This document shows, piece by piece, positions 1 through 5,056 of a DNA stretch of 5,070 nt. The first letter of the stretch is position 1. Every line of letters starts with the position of its first letter. Position numbers and translations under genes: made by a program. The notes under the pieces were generated by a model. The model did not search any database. It was not told the DNA's origin and saw nothing but the letters and a program-made list of their open reading frames with translations. The DNA is from Acidobacteriota bacterium (GTDB lineage Bacteria; Acidobacteriota; Terriglobia; Terriglobales; SCQP01), in NCBI GenBank assembly GCA_021818645.1, contig JAKATS010000304.1, positions 1 through 5,070 of the forward strand, read 5' to 3'.

Positions 1-40
1 AAAGGCAGGCCGGCGGGCACACTTCGGCCGCCGGCCTGCC
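1..40 (-). terminator. Candidate Rho-independent terminator of the operon
   Basis: A perfect 13-bp GC-only-plus-one-A/T-pair inverted repeat: GGCAGGCCGGCGG at 4-16 pairs with CCGCCGGCCTGCC at 28-40 around an 11-base loop. Read on the minus strand the hairpin lies about 27 bases past the stop codon of the last gene (68-70) and is followed directly by TTT (positions 3-1), after which the window ends, so the length of the U-tract cannot be seen. Position and orientation fit the end of the leftward operon. Confidence 0.72.
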
Positions 41-51
41 TGGCGGCAGGC
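34..51 (-). promoter_or_regulatory. Alternative hairpin overlapping the terminator stem
   Basis: GCCTGCC at 34-40 and GGCAGGC at 45-51 form a perfect 7-bp stem with a 4-base loop. The 34-40 arm is the same segment used in the 13-bp terminator stem (28-40), so the two structures exclude each other. In the minus-strand transcript the short hairpin forms first. The geometry resembles an antiterminator/terminator pair, but it may simply be repeated GCCTGCC sequence beside a terminator. The longer stem should win energetically. Confidence 0.3.
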
Positions 52-67
52 GTCAATTGGAGTGGTT

Positions 68-1084
68 TCAGTCGGGAGCGCGGGGAATCAGCTCGTCCAC
101 GACCTTCCGCGGGATCGCGGCCAGCAGACAGCGCCGGCGGATCTCTTTCCAGAAGGCGTTGAGGTTGTGATCCTGGCCCGTCCAGGCATCGAGGAGCTGG
201 TTGTGGAGGGTTTGGGCCTGGGCCCAGAAAGAATCGCCGTGGCGGCGCTGCTGCGCCTCGAGCAGCCGCGCGCGCTCGGCGGCCGCTTCATCGGCCGAGA
301 GCGCGCGCATGGGCAGGAGCACGATCCGCGCCGGCCCGCGGCACAGGCTGCCGTCGCTGCGGCGCTGCGGCCTGGGGTGGGCGACGCGGATGATGCCCAG
401 GGCGGCCAGGTCCAGGTTGGCCTTGTACACCGTCCGGATCGAGATGCCCAGCGCCTGGGCCACCGTGGACTGCCTGGGGTGGCATTCGCCGCGGTCGAGC
501 AGGCCGCAGAAGCAGTAATAGGTGAACACGGCCCGGGCCGTGTCCGACAGCGGCAGCCGGCTGTCCCATACCCACCGGGGCACGGCCTTGAAGCCGGCGG
601 TGCCGAACTCCGGCGCCGCATTCCATAATTTGCCCGTCTCCGGATGCGCGGCCAGCTCCGCGGCCGTGGGCGAGTGGTACTTCTCTTTGGTTTCCTCGGC
701 GGATTGCGTGATTGCGCCGAAACTGTACCGGTTCGCCGCGGCGAAACGCCGCTCCCTGGCCAGGATCCGCCGGCCGGCCTGGCTGTCGCTATAGAACTTC
801 ACCAGGCGCCGCGTGACCGTGGACCGCGATCCCAGTCCCGAGATCTGCGCCAGCTCGCGCTGCGTGATGGCGCGGCTCCAGTCCCGCGCCGGCCGGCCAT
901 CGGTCTGCGCCAGCCGCTTCTGGCCTTCCTCGGGCAGCGCGGCCGAAACGACCATGGCCATGATGGTGGACACAAACTGAAACTTGTCCGGGCCGGCGTA
1001 GGCCAGCCAGACCCGCGGCACGTCCCGGCACCTGGCCTGCTCCTCCGGGATCTGGAACCGCGCGAGTTGGGCGGGGATTTTCAA
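68..1084 (-). CDS. Double winged-helix protein, possible replication initiator or regulator
   Basis: 338-residue soluble protein with two HTH-like regions. The first is around residues 72-98 (TQRELAQISGLGSRSTVTRR). The second is around residues 182-238 (QSTVAQALGISIRTVYKANL, then LGIIRV, which looks like the wing strand). A basic stretch links to a helical C-terminus (260-330). Two winged helices in tandem are known from plasmid Rep initiators and from some phage replication and regulatory proteins; I infer DNA binding and only tentatively replication. The start is unusual: TTG at 1084 sits in a TTGA overlap with the stop of the upstream gene, and TAA lies immediately before it in frame, so no longer start exists. 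The upstream Shine-Dalgarno is weak. GTG at 1021 (317 residues) is an alternative. It is the last gene of the operon, before the hairpin at 1-40. The product could equally be a transcription factor. Confidence 0.85.
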   Translation of the reverse strand: MKIPAQLARFQIPEEQARCRDVPRVWLAYAGPDKFQFVSTIMAMVVSAALPEEGQKRLAQTDGRPARDWSRAITQRELAQISGLGSRSTVTRRLVKFYSDSQAGRRILARERRFAAANRYSFGAITQSAEETKEKYHSPTAAELAAHPETGKLWNAAPEFGTAGFKAVPRWVWDSRLPLSDTARAVFTYYCFCGLLDRGECHPRQSTVAQALGISIRTVYKANLDLAALGIIRVAHPRPQRRSDGSLCRGPARIVLLPMRALSADEAAAERARLLEAQQRRHGDSFWAQAQTLHNQLLDAWTGQDHNLNAFWKEIRRRCLLAAIPRKVVDELIPRAPD

Positions 1085-1515
1085 TTAAGGGCACTCAACA
1101 GTTCCGAAAACGAAGTTACGCAACCGTCTCCAAGCAAATACATCAATTCAGGCTCGAACTTGTCAGGGTGCAGGAAGAAGATCGTGTACTTGCCTTTTCC
1201 CGCCGCATAACCCGCCTCAAGATGCGCACTGCGCCCGCACGGCAAGACACATACACACGTATCGCACCAATCCAGCGCTGCTTTGTCCAAGCCGAATCCT
1301 CTTTTTATGGTTGGATGGCCGGAATATAAATCAGCAACAAACTTCTTTGGAGTCCACCGCAGCCAGTCGGGATCAATTTCCGACCATGCAAATCCATGAG
1401 TGCCGGGGGCTGGATTGCGAAAATCATACACGTGATGACCCGCGTTGCGTAAGGTCGAAACTATTTCCTGCTGAATTGGGTTGCGCCAGGAGCTGGCAAC
1501 ATAGATTTTTCTCAT
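1081..1515 (-). CDS. Nucleoside 2-deoxyribosyltransferase-like protein
   Basis: 144 residues from ATG at 1515. It opens with MRKIYVASSWRN, a first beta strand and loop typical of the nucleoside 2-deoxyribosyltransferase/DUF4406 fold. ALDWCDTCVCVLP (79-91) matches the strand in which an Asp precedes the substrate pocket. GRSAHLEAGYAAGKGK (94-109) carries the small-residue loop and Glu100-x-Gly of the family's catalytic glutamate. Family members cleave or transfer the N-glycosidic bond of (deoxy)nucleosides or nucleotides; the length is close to that of known members (about 150). I infer a cytoplasmic nucleotide-processing role; the substrate is unknown. An in-frame ATG 14 codons upstream exists, but 1515 is preferred: GGAG lies 7 nt before it (1523-1526) and it makes an ATGA overlap with the 72-residue gene. 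GC is about 51%, well below neighbouring genes, with ordinary rather than GC3-driven codons, which suggests separate acquisition. Confidence 0.85.
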   Translation of the reverse strand: MRKIYVASSWRNPIQQEIVSTLRNAGHHVYDFRNPAPGTHGFAWSEIDPDWLRWTPKKFVADLYSGHPTIKRGFGLDKAALDWCDTCVCVLPCGRSAHLEAGYAAGKGKYTIFFLHPDKFEPELMYLLGDGCVTSFSELLSALN

Positions 1516-1730
1516 GGTCGCTCTCCGCAGCAGCCCGGGCAGTGAATCTCGCCGCACCAGGCGCAGGCCGTTTCCTGGCCGGCCGCGATCGCGGCGCCGC
1601 AGGCGCAGAACGTCCGGGCGGCAATGGCCTGGGCCGGCCGCGCGCTGGCCAGCTCGGCCAGCGCCAGCGCGTCCGCCTCGGCCGCGGCCGAAACGCGCAT
1701 CAGTTCACCGCAATCAATCAGGTAAGTCAT
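1512..1730 (-). CDS. Small Cys-rich, zinc-ribbon-like protein
   Basis: 72 residues. The N-terminal two thirds is an Ala-rich helical stretch (10-40). The C-terminus carries C42-x-C44, C56-x2-C59 and H63-C64-x2-C67-C68, enough ligands for one or two zinc ions in a ribbon or knuckle. No specific family is recognised. The start ATG at 1730 has AGGA 10 nt upstream (1741-1744), and a 23-nt gap separates it from the preceding gene, the largest gap in the operon. The stop forms an ATGA overlap with the deoxyribosyltransferase-like gene, so translation of the two is probably coupled. Being GC-rich and Ala-rich makes a spurious reading frame possible, but the ordered Cys pairs, the overlap and the ribosome site argue for a real gene. 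Confidence 0.72.
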   Translation of the reverse strand: MTYLIDCGELMRVSAAAEADALALAELASARPAQAIAARTFCACGAAIAAGQETACAWCGEIHCPGCCGERP

Positions 1731-1753
1731 GTATATAAAATCCTATCCGTGGG

Positions 1754-1906
1754 TCAGGGTTTTGGCTCCATTACACTGGAACAAATAATGGCTGCCCAGA
1801 TCAAAATCACGCCTATAAATGGTTTCCTGGTAAGCGCAACTGTCACTACGGCACCCAATGAAAAGAACGTTGTGCTTATGAGAGAAAATATCTGCATTTT
1901 TGTCAT
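1754..1906 (-). CDS. 50-residue two-helix membrane protein
   Basis: A short reading frame: MTKMQIFSLISTT at the N-terminus, a hydrophobic segment (about 5-25), a basic turn TRKP (26-29), a second hydrophobic segment (about 30-46) and a short tail MEPKP. This is a hairpin of two membrane helices with the positive turn probably on the cytoplasmic side. ATG at 1906 overlaps the stop of the preceding gene as ATGA. A poor GGA lies upstream, so expression may depend on coupling. Met4 (1897) is an alternative start. By count the gene is 64/153 (42%) GC, far lower than its neighbours. No family recognised. It accounts for most of what would otherwise look like an intergenic gap between 1731 and 1902. 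Confidence 0.68.
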   Translation of the reverse strand: MTKMQIFSLISTTFFSLGAVVTVALTRKPFIGVILIWAAIICSSVMEPKP

Positions 1907-2082
1907 GAGTTATTTTCCGCGTCCAGAGTGTAATAAAACAAAGCCAGGCCCAGGCCCAGCCAGGGCAGGGAAGCGCCGCCCATGCGCTGCCAGGCGATCA
2001 TGAGGCCCACGTCGGCGGCTATGGCCAGGGCAAAATACCAGGCCCGCGGCAGCAGCAGAACGTCCCGGCGCGATCGCGCTAT
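1903..2082 (-). CDS. 59-residue two-helix membrane protein, start codon uncertain (ATA?)
   Basis: The frame ending in DAENNS at 1903 encodes a basic N-terminus (ARSRRD), a hydrophobic helix (about residues 16-33, WYFALAIAADVGLMIAW) and a second (about 37-53, SLPWLGLGLALFYY). The reading frame stays open upstream, but there it reads as Pro/Gly/Ala-rich antisense-like sequence within the preceding gene, and no ATG, GTG or TTG occurs between 2235 and the first helix. ATA at 2082-2080 makes an ATAG overlap with the preceding stop, with AGGGA 9 nt upstream, matching the 4-nt overlaps of the rest of the operon. ATA is a very rare start. CTG at 2058, GTG at 2010, a frameshift fusion with the 68-residue protein or an assembly error are alternatives. 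The C-terminal half is confidently coding; the start is not. Confidence 0.55.
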   Translation of the reverse strand: MARSRRDVLLLPRAWYFALAIAADVGLMIAWQRMGGASLPWLGLGLALFYYTLDAENNS

Positions 2083-2285
2083 TCGCCGGCGTCCCTGGCC
2101 AGCTCCTCGATCTGCCGGGCCAGCAGCTCCAGGGCCTGGCGCGCCTGCTCCGGGCGCAGGTGCATCCGGCCCAGCCGGCGCGCCAGCGTCCGGAGCTGGC
2201 GGATCCTGGCATTGGTCTGTCCCAGTTGTTCCCATGCGCCCTCCGCATCCTTCACCGGACCCAGAATTTGGGCCAGGCTCTGCAT
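2079..2285 (-). CDS. 68-residue helical protein
   Basis: Start ATG at 2285 is chosen over upstream in-frame Met because GAGG (2294-2297) lies 8 nt before it, while upstream residues overlap the preceding gene. The sequence is MQSLAQILGP then nearly all charged, leucine-rich amphipathic helix (RIRQLRTLARRLGR, ARQALELLARQIEELARD), compatible with a short coiled coil or helical hairpin. No Cys, no membrane segment and no recognised family. A 5-nt gap separates it from the preceding zinc-finger gene. Its TAG stop overlaps the proposed ATA start of the membrane protein that follows; the two could form a functional pair, or be a single protein split by a frameshift. Confidence 0.7.
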   Translation of the reverse strand: MQSLAQILGPVKDAEGAWEQLGQTNARIRQLRTLARRLGRMHLRPEQARQALELLARQIEELARDAGE

Positions 2286-2290
2286 TGTGC

Positions 2291-2665
2291 TTACCTCGCG
2301 CCTGAATCCGCGATATACGCATCCATGGACAGCTCGGGGAAGCCCTTCCACCGGCGCAGCCGGTTGGTCGCCACCAGGCATTTATGGTGCGTGCGGCACA
2401 GCCGGTACGTCGCCGGTCGCGGGCACAGCTCGCAGATCGGCACGGACGACATGCCCGGCCGCGGCCGCTGCCGCAGATAAAGATCCACATAACAGGGCGA
2501 GCAGAGCCCGCCCAGGCCGGCTGCCGCGGATTGCGGGCAGCCGGCGATCGAGCATTTGGCCGGAACCCTGGTGCGGCTCGGCCCCCGGTGCCCGCCGGAA
2601 ACGAACCGAAACCAGGGTTCCGATAGGAAAGCCAGGAACCCGCGGCGATGCAGTTGGCGTGTCAT
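2291..2665 (-). CDS. Protein with two zinc-finger-like Cys clusters
   Basis: 124 residues. After a basic, Arg-rich N-terminus (1-35) come two similar Cys modules. The first is C38-x4-C43, then C55-x2-C58, with GLCSPCYVDLYLR, resembling the short 'C-x4-C … GLC-x2-[CH]Y' fingers often found in phage and HNH-associated proteins. The second is C78-x2-C81, then C90-x2-H93 (YRLCRTHHKC). A basic segment NRLRRWKG follows. Zinc and nucleic-acid binding is inferred from this; no nuclease motif is seen. ATG at 2665 overlaps the upstream stop (ATGA), with GAGG 7 nt before it. The stop codon TAA lies inside the ribosome binding region of the next gene. Specific function unknown. Confidence 0.78.
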   Translation of the reverse strand: MTRQLHRRGFLAFLSEPWFRFVSGGHRGPSRTRVPAKCSIAGCPQSAAAGLGGLCSPCYVDLYLRQRPRPGMSSVPICELCPRPATYRLCRTHHKCLVATNRLRRWKGFPELSMDAYIADSGAR

Positions 2666-3042
2666 CGGCTGGCCTCGCTTTCAGACTGGATCCTGAGCCG
2701 CCGGTAGGTGGCATCATAGGCATTCCAGTCAAACCGCATGATTTGTTTAATACAGTCGCAGACGGCCAGATCGGCCGTGTCGCCTTGCGCGCTGAACACC
2801 GGAGTGGCCGACTTGCCGGAAATATACGTGGATAAGTCCCAGTAAAAAGGCCGCTGGTGCATCGCATAGCGAAGAACTGGCTTCTCGATCTTCAGCTGAT
2901 ATGTCCGGCATAAGGCAAGATAGGTTTGCCAGGTTTCCTGATGGACGCCGGCCGGCCGGCGGAAGGCGAGAAAACGCTCTACCCCAAGTAGCCCCAGAAA
3001 CAAAAACCCGCAAGCGATCCCGAGAAGTGTGCCGGCGTTCAT
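2662..3042 (-). CDS. Single-pass membrane-anchored protein of unknown function
   Basis: 126 residues. An N-terminal hydrophobic segment (about 5-22, TLLGIACGFLFLGLLGV) is followed by FRRP, so it is probably an uncleaved signal anchor; charge placement (basic residues after the helix) favours the C-terminal domain in the cytoplasm. The soluble part is rich in aromatic residues (QETWQTYLALCRTYQ, RPFYWDLSTYISG, FDWNAYDATYRRL) and has two Cys close together (C103, C105), with a Ser/Glu tail. No family recognised. ATG at 3042 overlaps the parB stop (ATGA), with AAGG 9 nt upstream. GC over 2701-3000 is about 56%, lower than neighbours. Confidence 0.78.
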   Translation of the reverse strand: MNAGTLLGIACGFLFLGLLGVERFLAFRRPAGVHQETWQTYLALCRTYQLKIEKPVLRYAMHQRPFYWDLSTYISGKSATPVFSAQGDTADLAVCDCIKQIMRFDWNAYDATYRRLRIQSESEASR

Positions 3043-4619
3043 TTCGCACCGCCTTTCCGGGCGGCTTTTTTCTTCGCCGGCGCGGCCTGGGTCATTGCGC
3101 GGGTGGCTCCCAGGCGCGGCATCCTGCCTTCACCCGGAGGCTTCGGCAGGCCAAGTTTCTTCGCCAGGCCCACGGCGGATCCGGCATCCCTGCCCCAGGT
3201 CATGAAGTAATGTTTGCTGGCGATGAAATAGGCCAGGGCAACGACGATGCCGGCCTTGGGATCTGCGGTGTTCTTCCATGCCTGGCGTAGCACCGTCATG
3301 GATTCCTGGCGCGTCTTGCCGCCCTTGAGGCGCAGTATGGCCAGCACATCCCGGAGCAGATCCATGCGGCTCGCTGCGATCGCTTCGATCACCATGTCGC
3401 TGGCCGCGCGATCGCCGCGCTCGAGCAGTTTTTCATAATGAATCAGCAGTGATTCCTTGGCCTCGATATCGGCCTTTCGCGCGCGCTCCACTCGCTCGCG
3501 CTCTTTTTTAAACCGGGCTTTATCCTCGGCGCTGCCCATGCTGCGGGAGCCGTGCCAGTCATAGTGTTCACTGGGGTTGGTGCACTGCTTTTCCCCAGCG
3601 GAATAACGGTCGGCATCGAGGACAATCAGGCGCTGTTCGCAGCCGGAACAGCCTTTCTTGTGCTCCGAGACGCTTGTTAAGTTTTTGTGCTTTTTCCCCA
3701 GCTCATCCTCGTTTGTGTGTACCTGATAGCCCTTGGCTTCAAAGTGAAGTTGGGCCTTGGCCAGATAGCAGGCCGTCTTGATGCGGACGCCCAGGTCTTT
3801 TTTGGCCGCATGGTCCAATGCCGGCAGCATCATGCTGCCATCGCGGAATTTCCGGTGCTGGCAGCCATCGCAGGCCGGCCCGGCCGGCGGCATGGCTTTA
3901 CTGAACTCAAACGGCGCATGGAACAGGTCAATGAGCTGGCCTGAAAGATGGTTTCTGACTTCGGAGGGCGTCAGCTCGCCGTCTCTTGCGGAGTCGACCA
4001 GATCGCGCCGCATCTTTTCGTCATTGATCCGGCTGATGAGCAGAGCGGCCTTGACCGTGATGCGGCCGGCCTCGACCAGGGCCTGCTCTTTGTCCGTCAG
4101 TTTCAGCAGCCACATGCGCTCGCGCACATAGTCATCGGATTTTCCGATCGAGCGGGCGAGCGCCAGGACCGCGTTGCCGTCTTTGGCTTTGTCGGCGCCG
4201 GCGAGCCAGGCCTGGAATGCCCGGGCTTCCTCGATCGGCGTGAGATCCACGCGCTGCAGGTTCTCGACCGCCATCATGCGGGCCGCGTGGGCATCGCTGA
4301 TTTCGCGCACGATGCAGGGAACCTGCTTGTATCCCGCCATGCGGGCCGCGCGCCAGCGTCTTTCGCCGGCGACGATTTCATGGCTCGCGCCGCGGCCGCG
4401 CCGGACCACCAGCGGCTCGACAATTCCCTGCTGCAGGATAGAGTCGGCCAGCTCTTTGAGTTTGCTTTCGTCGAAGTGCGTCCGCGGGTTCGCGTCTGAT
4501 GGATGCAGCTCGTTGACGCCGATCATCCGCACGGTTTCATCCGGTGCATTGGCATGGCCGTTAGCCAAGGCCGGCGGCGCCGGCGCGGCAGTTTCAGGAG
4601 TCAGTGGAGGCGTGTTCAT
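3039..4619 (-). CDS. ParB/RepB/Spo0J-family protein with Cys clusters and basic tail
   Basis: 526 residues, long for a ParB (classical ones are about 280-350). An Ala/Pro-rich leader (1-28) precedes the ParB N-terminal nuclease-like/CTP-binding domain: ANPRTHF (43-49), GIVEPLVVR (65-73), GERRWRAA (85-92, the arginine-rich box of ParB CTPases) and ENLQR (119-123). The central HTH, for parS-like sites, follows (about 150-175, LARSIGKSDDYVRERMWLL). The second half has Cys clusters C250-x2-C253 with C284, and C324-x2-C327 with C346, probably zinc sites, then a charged helical region and a Lys/Ala-rich tail (AKKKAARKGGAK). The family spreads on DNA around a binding site in plasmid or chromosome segregation, and some members on mobile elements act as regulators. 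No parA is in the window. GGAGG lies 7 nt before ATG (4627-4631); the start overlaps the upstream stop (ATGA). Confidence 0.93.
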   Translation of the reverse strand: MNTPPLTPETAAPAPPALANGHANAPDETVRMIGVNELHPSDANPRTHFDESKLKELADSILQQGIVEPLVVRRGRGASHEIVAGERRWRAARMAGYKQVPCIVREISDAHAARMMAVENLQRVDLTPIEEARAFQAWLAGADKAKDGNAVLALARSIGKSDDYVRERMWLLKLTDKEQALVEAGRITVKAALLISRINDEKMRRDLVDSARDGELTPSEVRNHLSGQLIDLFHAPFEFSKAMPPAGPACDGCQHRKFRDGSMMLPALDHAAKKDLGVRIKTACYLAKAQLHFEAKGYQVHTNEDELGKKHKNLTSVSEHKKGCSGCEQRLIVLDADRYSAGEKQCTNPSEHYDWHGSRSMGSAEDKARFKKERERVERARKADIEAKESLLIHYEKLLERGDRAASDMVIEAIAASRMDLLRDVLAILRLKGGKTRQESMTVLRQAWKNTADPKAGIVVALAYFIASKHYFMTWGRDAGSAVGLAKKLGLPKPPGEGRMPRLGATRAMTQAAPAKKKAARKGGAK

Positions 4620-5035
4620 GCCAGGGCCTCCGTGAGTGCCGCGGTCTCTCTCGATTCAGCCAGAACCGCCCGGGCGCTGCCGATATGCTCGCGCAGCACG
4701 CTTTGCAGGATGGGGCGGAGATCGCAGTACTTCTCGAAAACGCTTTCAATCAGGCTCGCCTGCGGCCAGGGATCGTAGCAGCAGCCAAAATACGACAGCA
4801 CCATGCGTTCGAGCCACTGGACGTAAATTCCTTGAATTTGCTTTAAGTCCCGGCAGAGCAGGTTTTCTAAAATGAGGGAGATGCGATCGTCGAGCAGAAA
4901 GCGCATCAGCTCGAGGTCGCGGATGGAGAGATGGTTTTGGGTTTGCCCGGCTTTCTGGTTCAGCAGCCGGATCGCGGTGAGGAAGCGGTCGAGGGTGACC
5001 GGTCCATATTCAGGGTCAACACGTTGCATGGGCAC
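4616..5035 (-). CDS. Helical protein of unknown function preceding parB
   Basis: 139 residues, predicted almost wholly helical (TLDRFLTAIRLLNQ, DLELMRFLLDDRISLILENL, QWLERMVLSYF, YCDLRPILQSVLREHIG), with no membrane helix or known motif and scattered Cys (61, 85, 86, 104). Start: GTG at 5035 has AAGGA 7 nt upstream, whereas ATG at 5029 would sit 13 nt away, so GTG is preferred; it adds only MP. The ribosome site lies in a hairpin loop (see 5031-5056). The stop makes an ATGA overlap with parB. The position suggests a partner or regulator of the ParB-like protein, but it is not a recognisable ParA: there is no Walker motif. Confidence 0.8.
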   Translation of the reverse strand: MPMQRVDPEYGPVTLDRFLTAIRLLNQKAGQTQNHLSIRDLELMRFLLDDRISLILENLLCRDLKQIQGIYVQWLERMVLSYFGCCYDPWPQASLIESVFEKYCDLRPILQSVLREHIGSARAVLAESRETAALTEALA

Positions 5036-5056
5036 CGGAAGTTCCTTTCCGGTTCC
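5031..5056 (-). promoter_or_regulatory. Leader hairpin exposing the Shine-Dalgarno in its loop
   Basis: In the transcript (minus strand) GGAACCGGAA pairs with TTCCGGTGCC, 9 of 10 positions matched, around the six-base loop AGGAAC. The loop holds the Shine-Dalgarno AGGA, and the GTG start codon of the 139-residue gene lies in the 3' arm. An A-N-GGA motif in a short hairpin loop over a ribosome site is the arrangement bound by CsrA/RsmA repressors; that any such protein acts here is inference. No -10/-35 promoter can be called in the 14 bases left upstream. Confidence 0.45.

Larger units (their letters stand above)
68..5035 (-). other. Ten-gene operon with overlapping stop/start junctions
   Basis: All ten genes run leftward. 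Junctions in order: ATGA at 4616-4619, 3039-3042 and 2662-2665; a 5-nt gap (2286-2290); ATAG at 2079-2082; ATGA at 1903-1906; a 23-nt gap (1731-1753); ATGA at 1512-1515; TTGA at 1081-1084. No internal terminator is visible. The 23-nt gap is A/T-rich (TTTTATATAC before the start) but has no matching -35. A single transcript with coupled translation is the simplest reading. Confidence 0.75.

Noticed and set aside
62..628. Long plus-strand open frame opposite the HTH gene
   Set aside because: Arg/Pro/Gly/Ala-rich composition typical of antisense to a GC-rich gene, no recognisable motif, and the minus strand carries a coherent double HTH protein.
1731..1753. Possible promoter (TTTTATATAC) before the 72-residue gene
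   Set aside because: TATATA-like bases abut the start codon and no suitable -35 lies 16-18 bases upstream; AGGA there serves better as a ribosome site.
1311..2003. 230-codon plus-strand open frame across 1311-2003
   Set aside because: It runs antisense through four minus-strand genes, has no ribosome site, and its composition changes abruptly as the opposite gene changes.
1754..2082. Two small membrane proteins as VirB2/VirB3-type conjugation subunits
   Set aside because: Too short, no signal peptide or pilin features, and no VirB4-type ATPase or other secretion genes in the window.
1903..2490. 195-codon version of the membrane protein starting at 2490
   Set aside because: Its first 136 residues are a Pro/Gly/Ala/Arg-rich shadow of the zinc-finger and 68-residue genes; only the end after about 2082 reads as protein.
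2946..2961. 16-bp perfect palindrome made of repeated GCCGGC
   Set aside because: Lies inside the 126-residue gene encoding Arg-Arg-Pro-Ala-Gly; GCCGGC runs are frequent throughout this GC-rich window, so a site function is unsupported.
3948..4499. Plus-strand open frame opposite parB
   Set aside because: Shadow of the well-supported ParB frame; no family resemblance.
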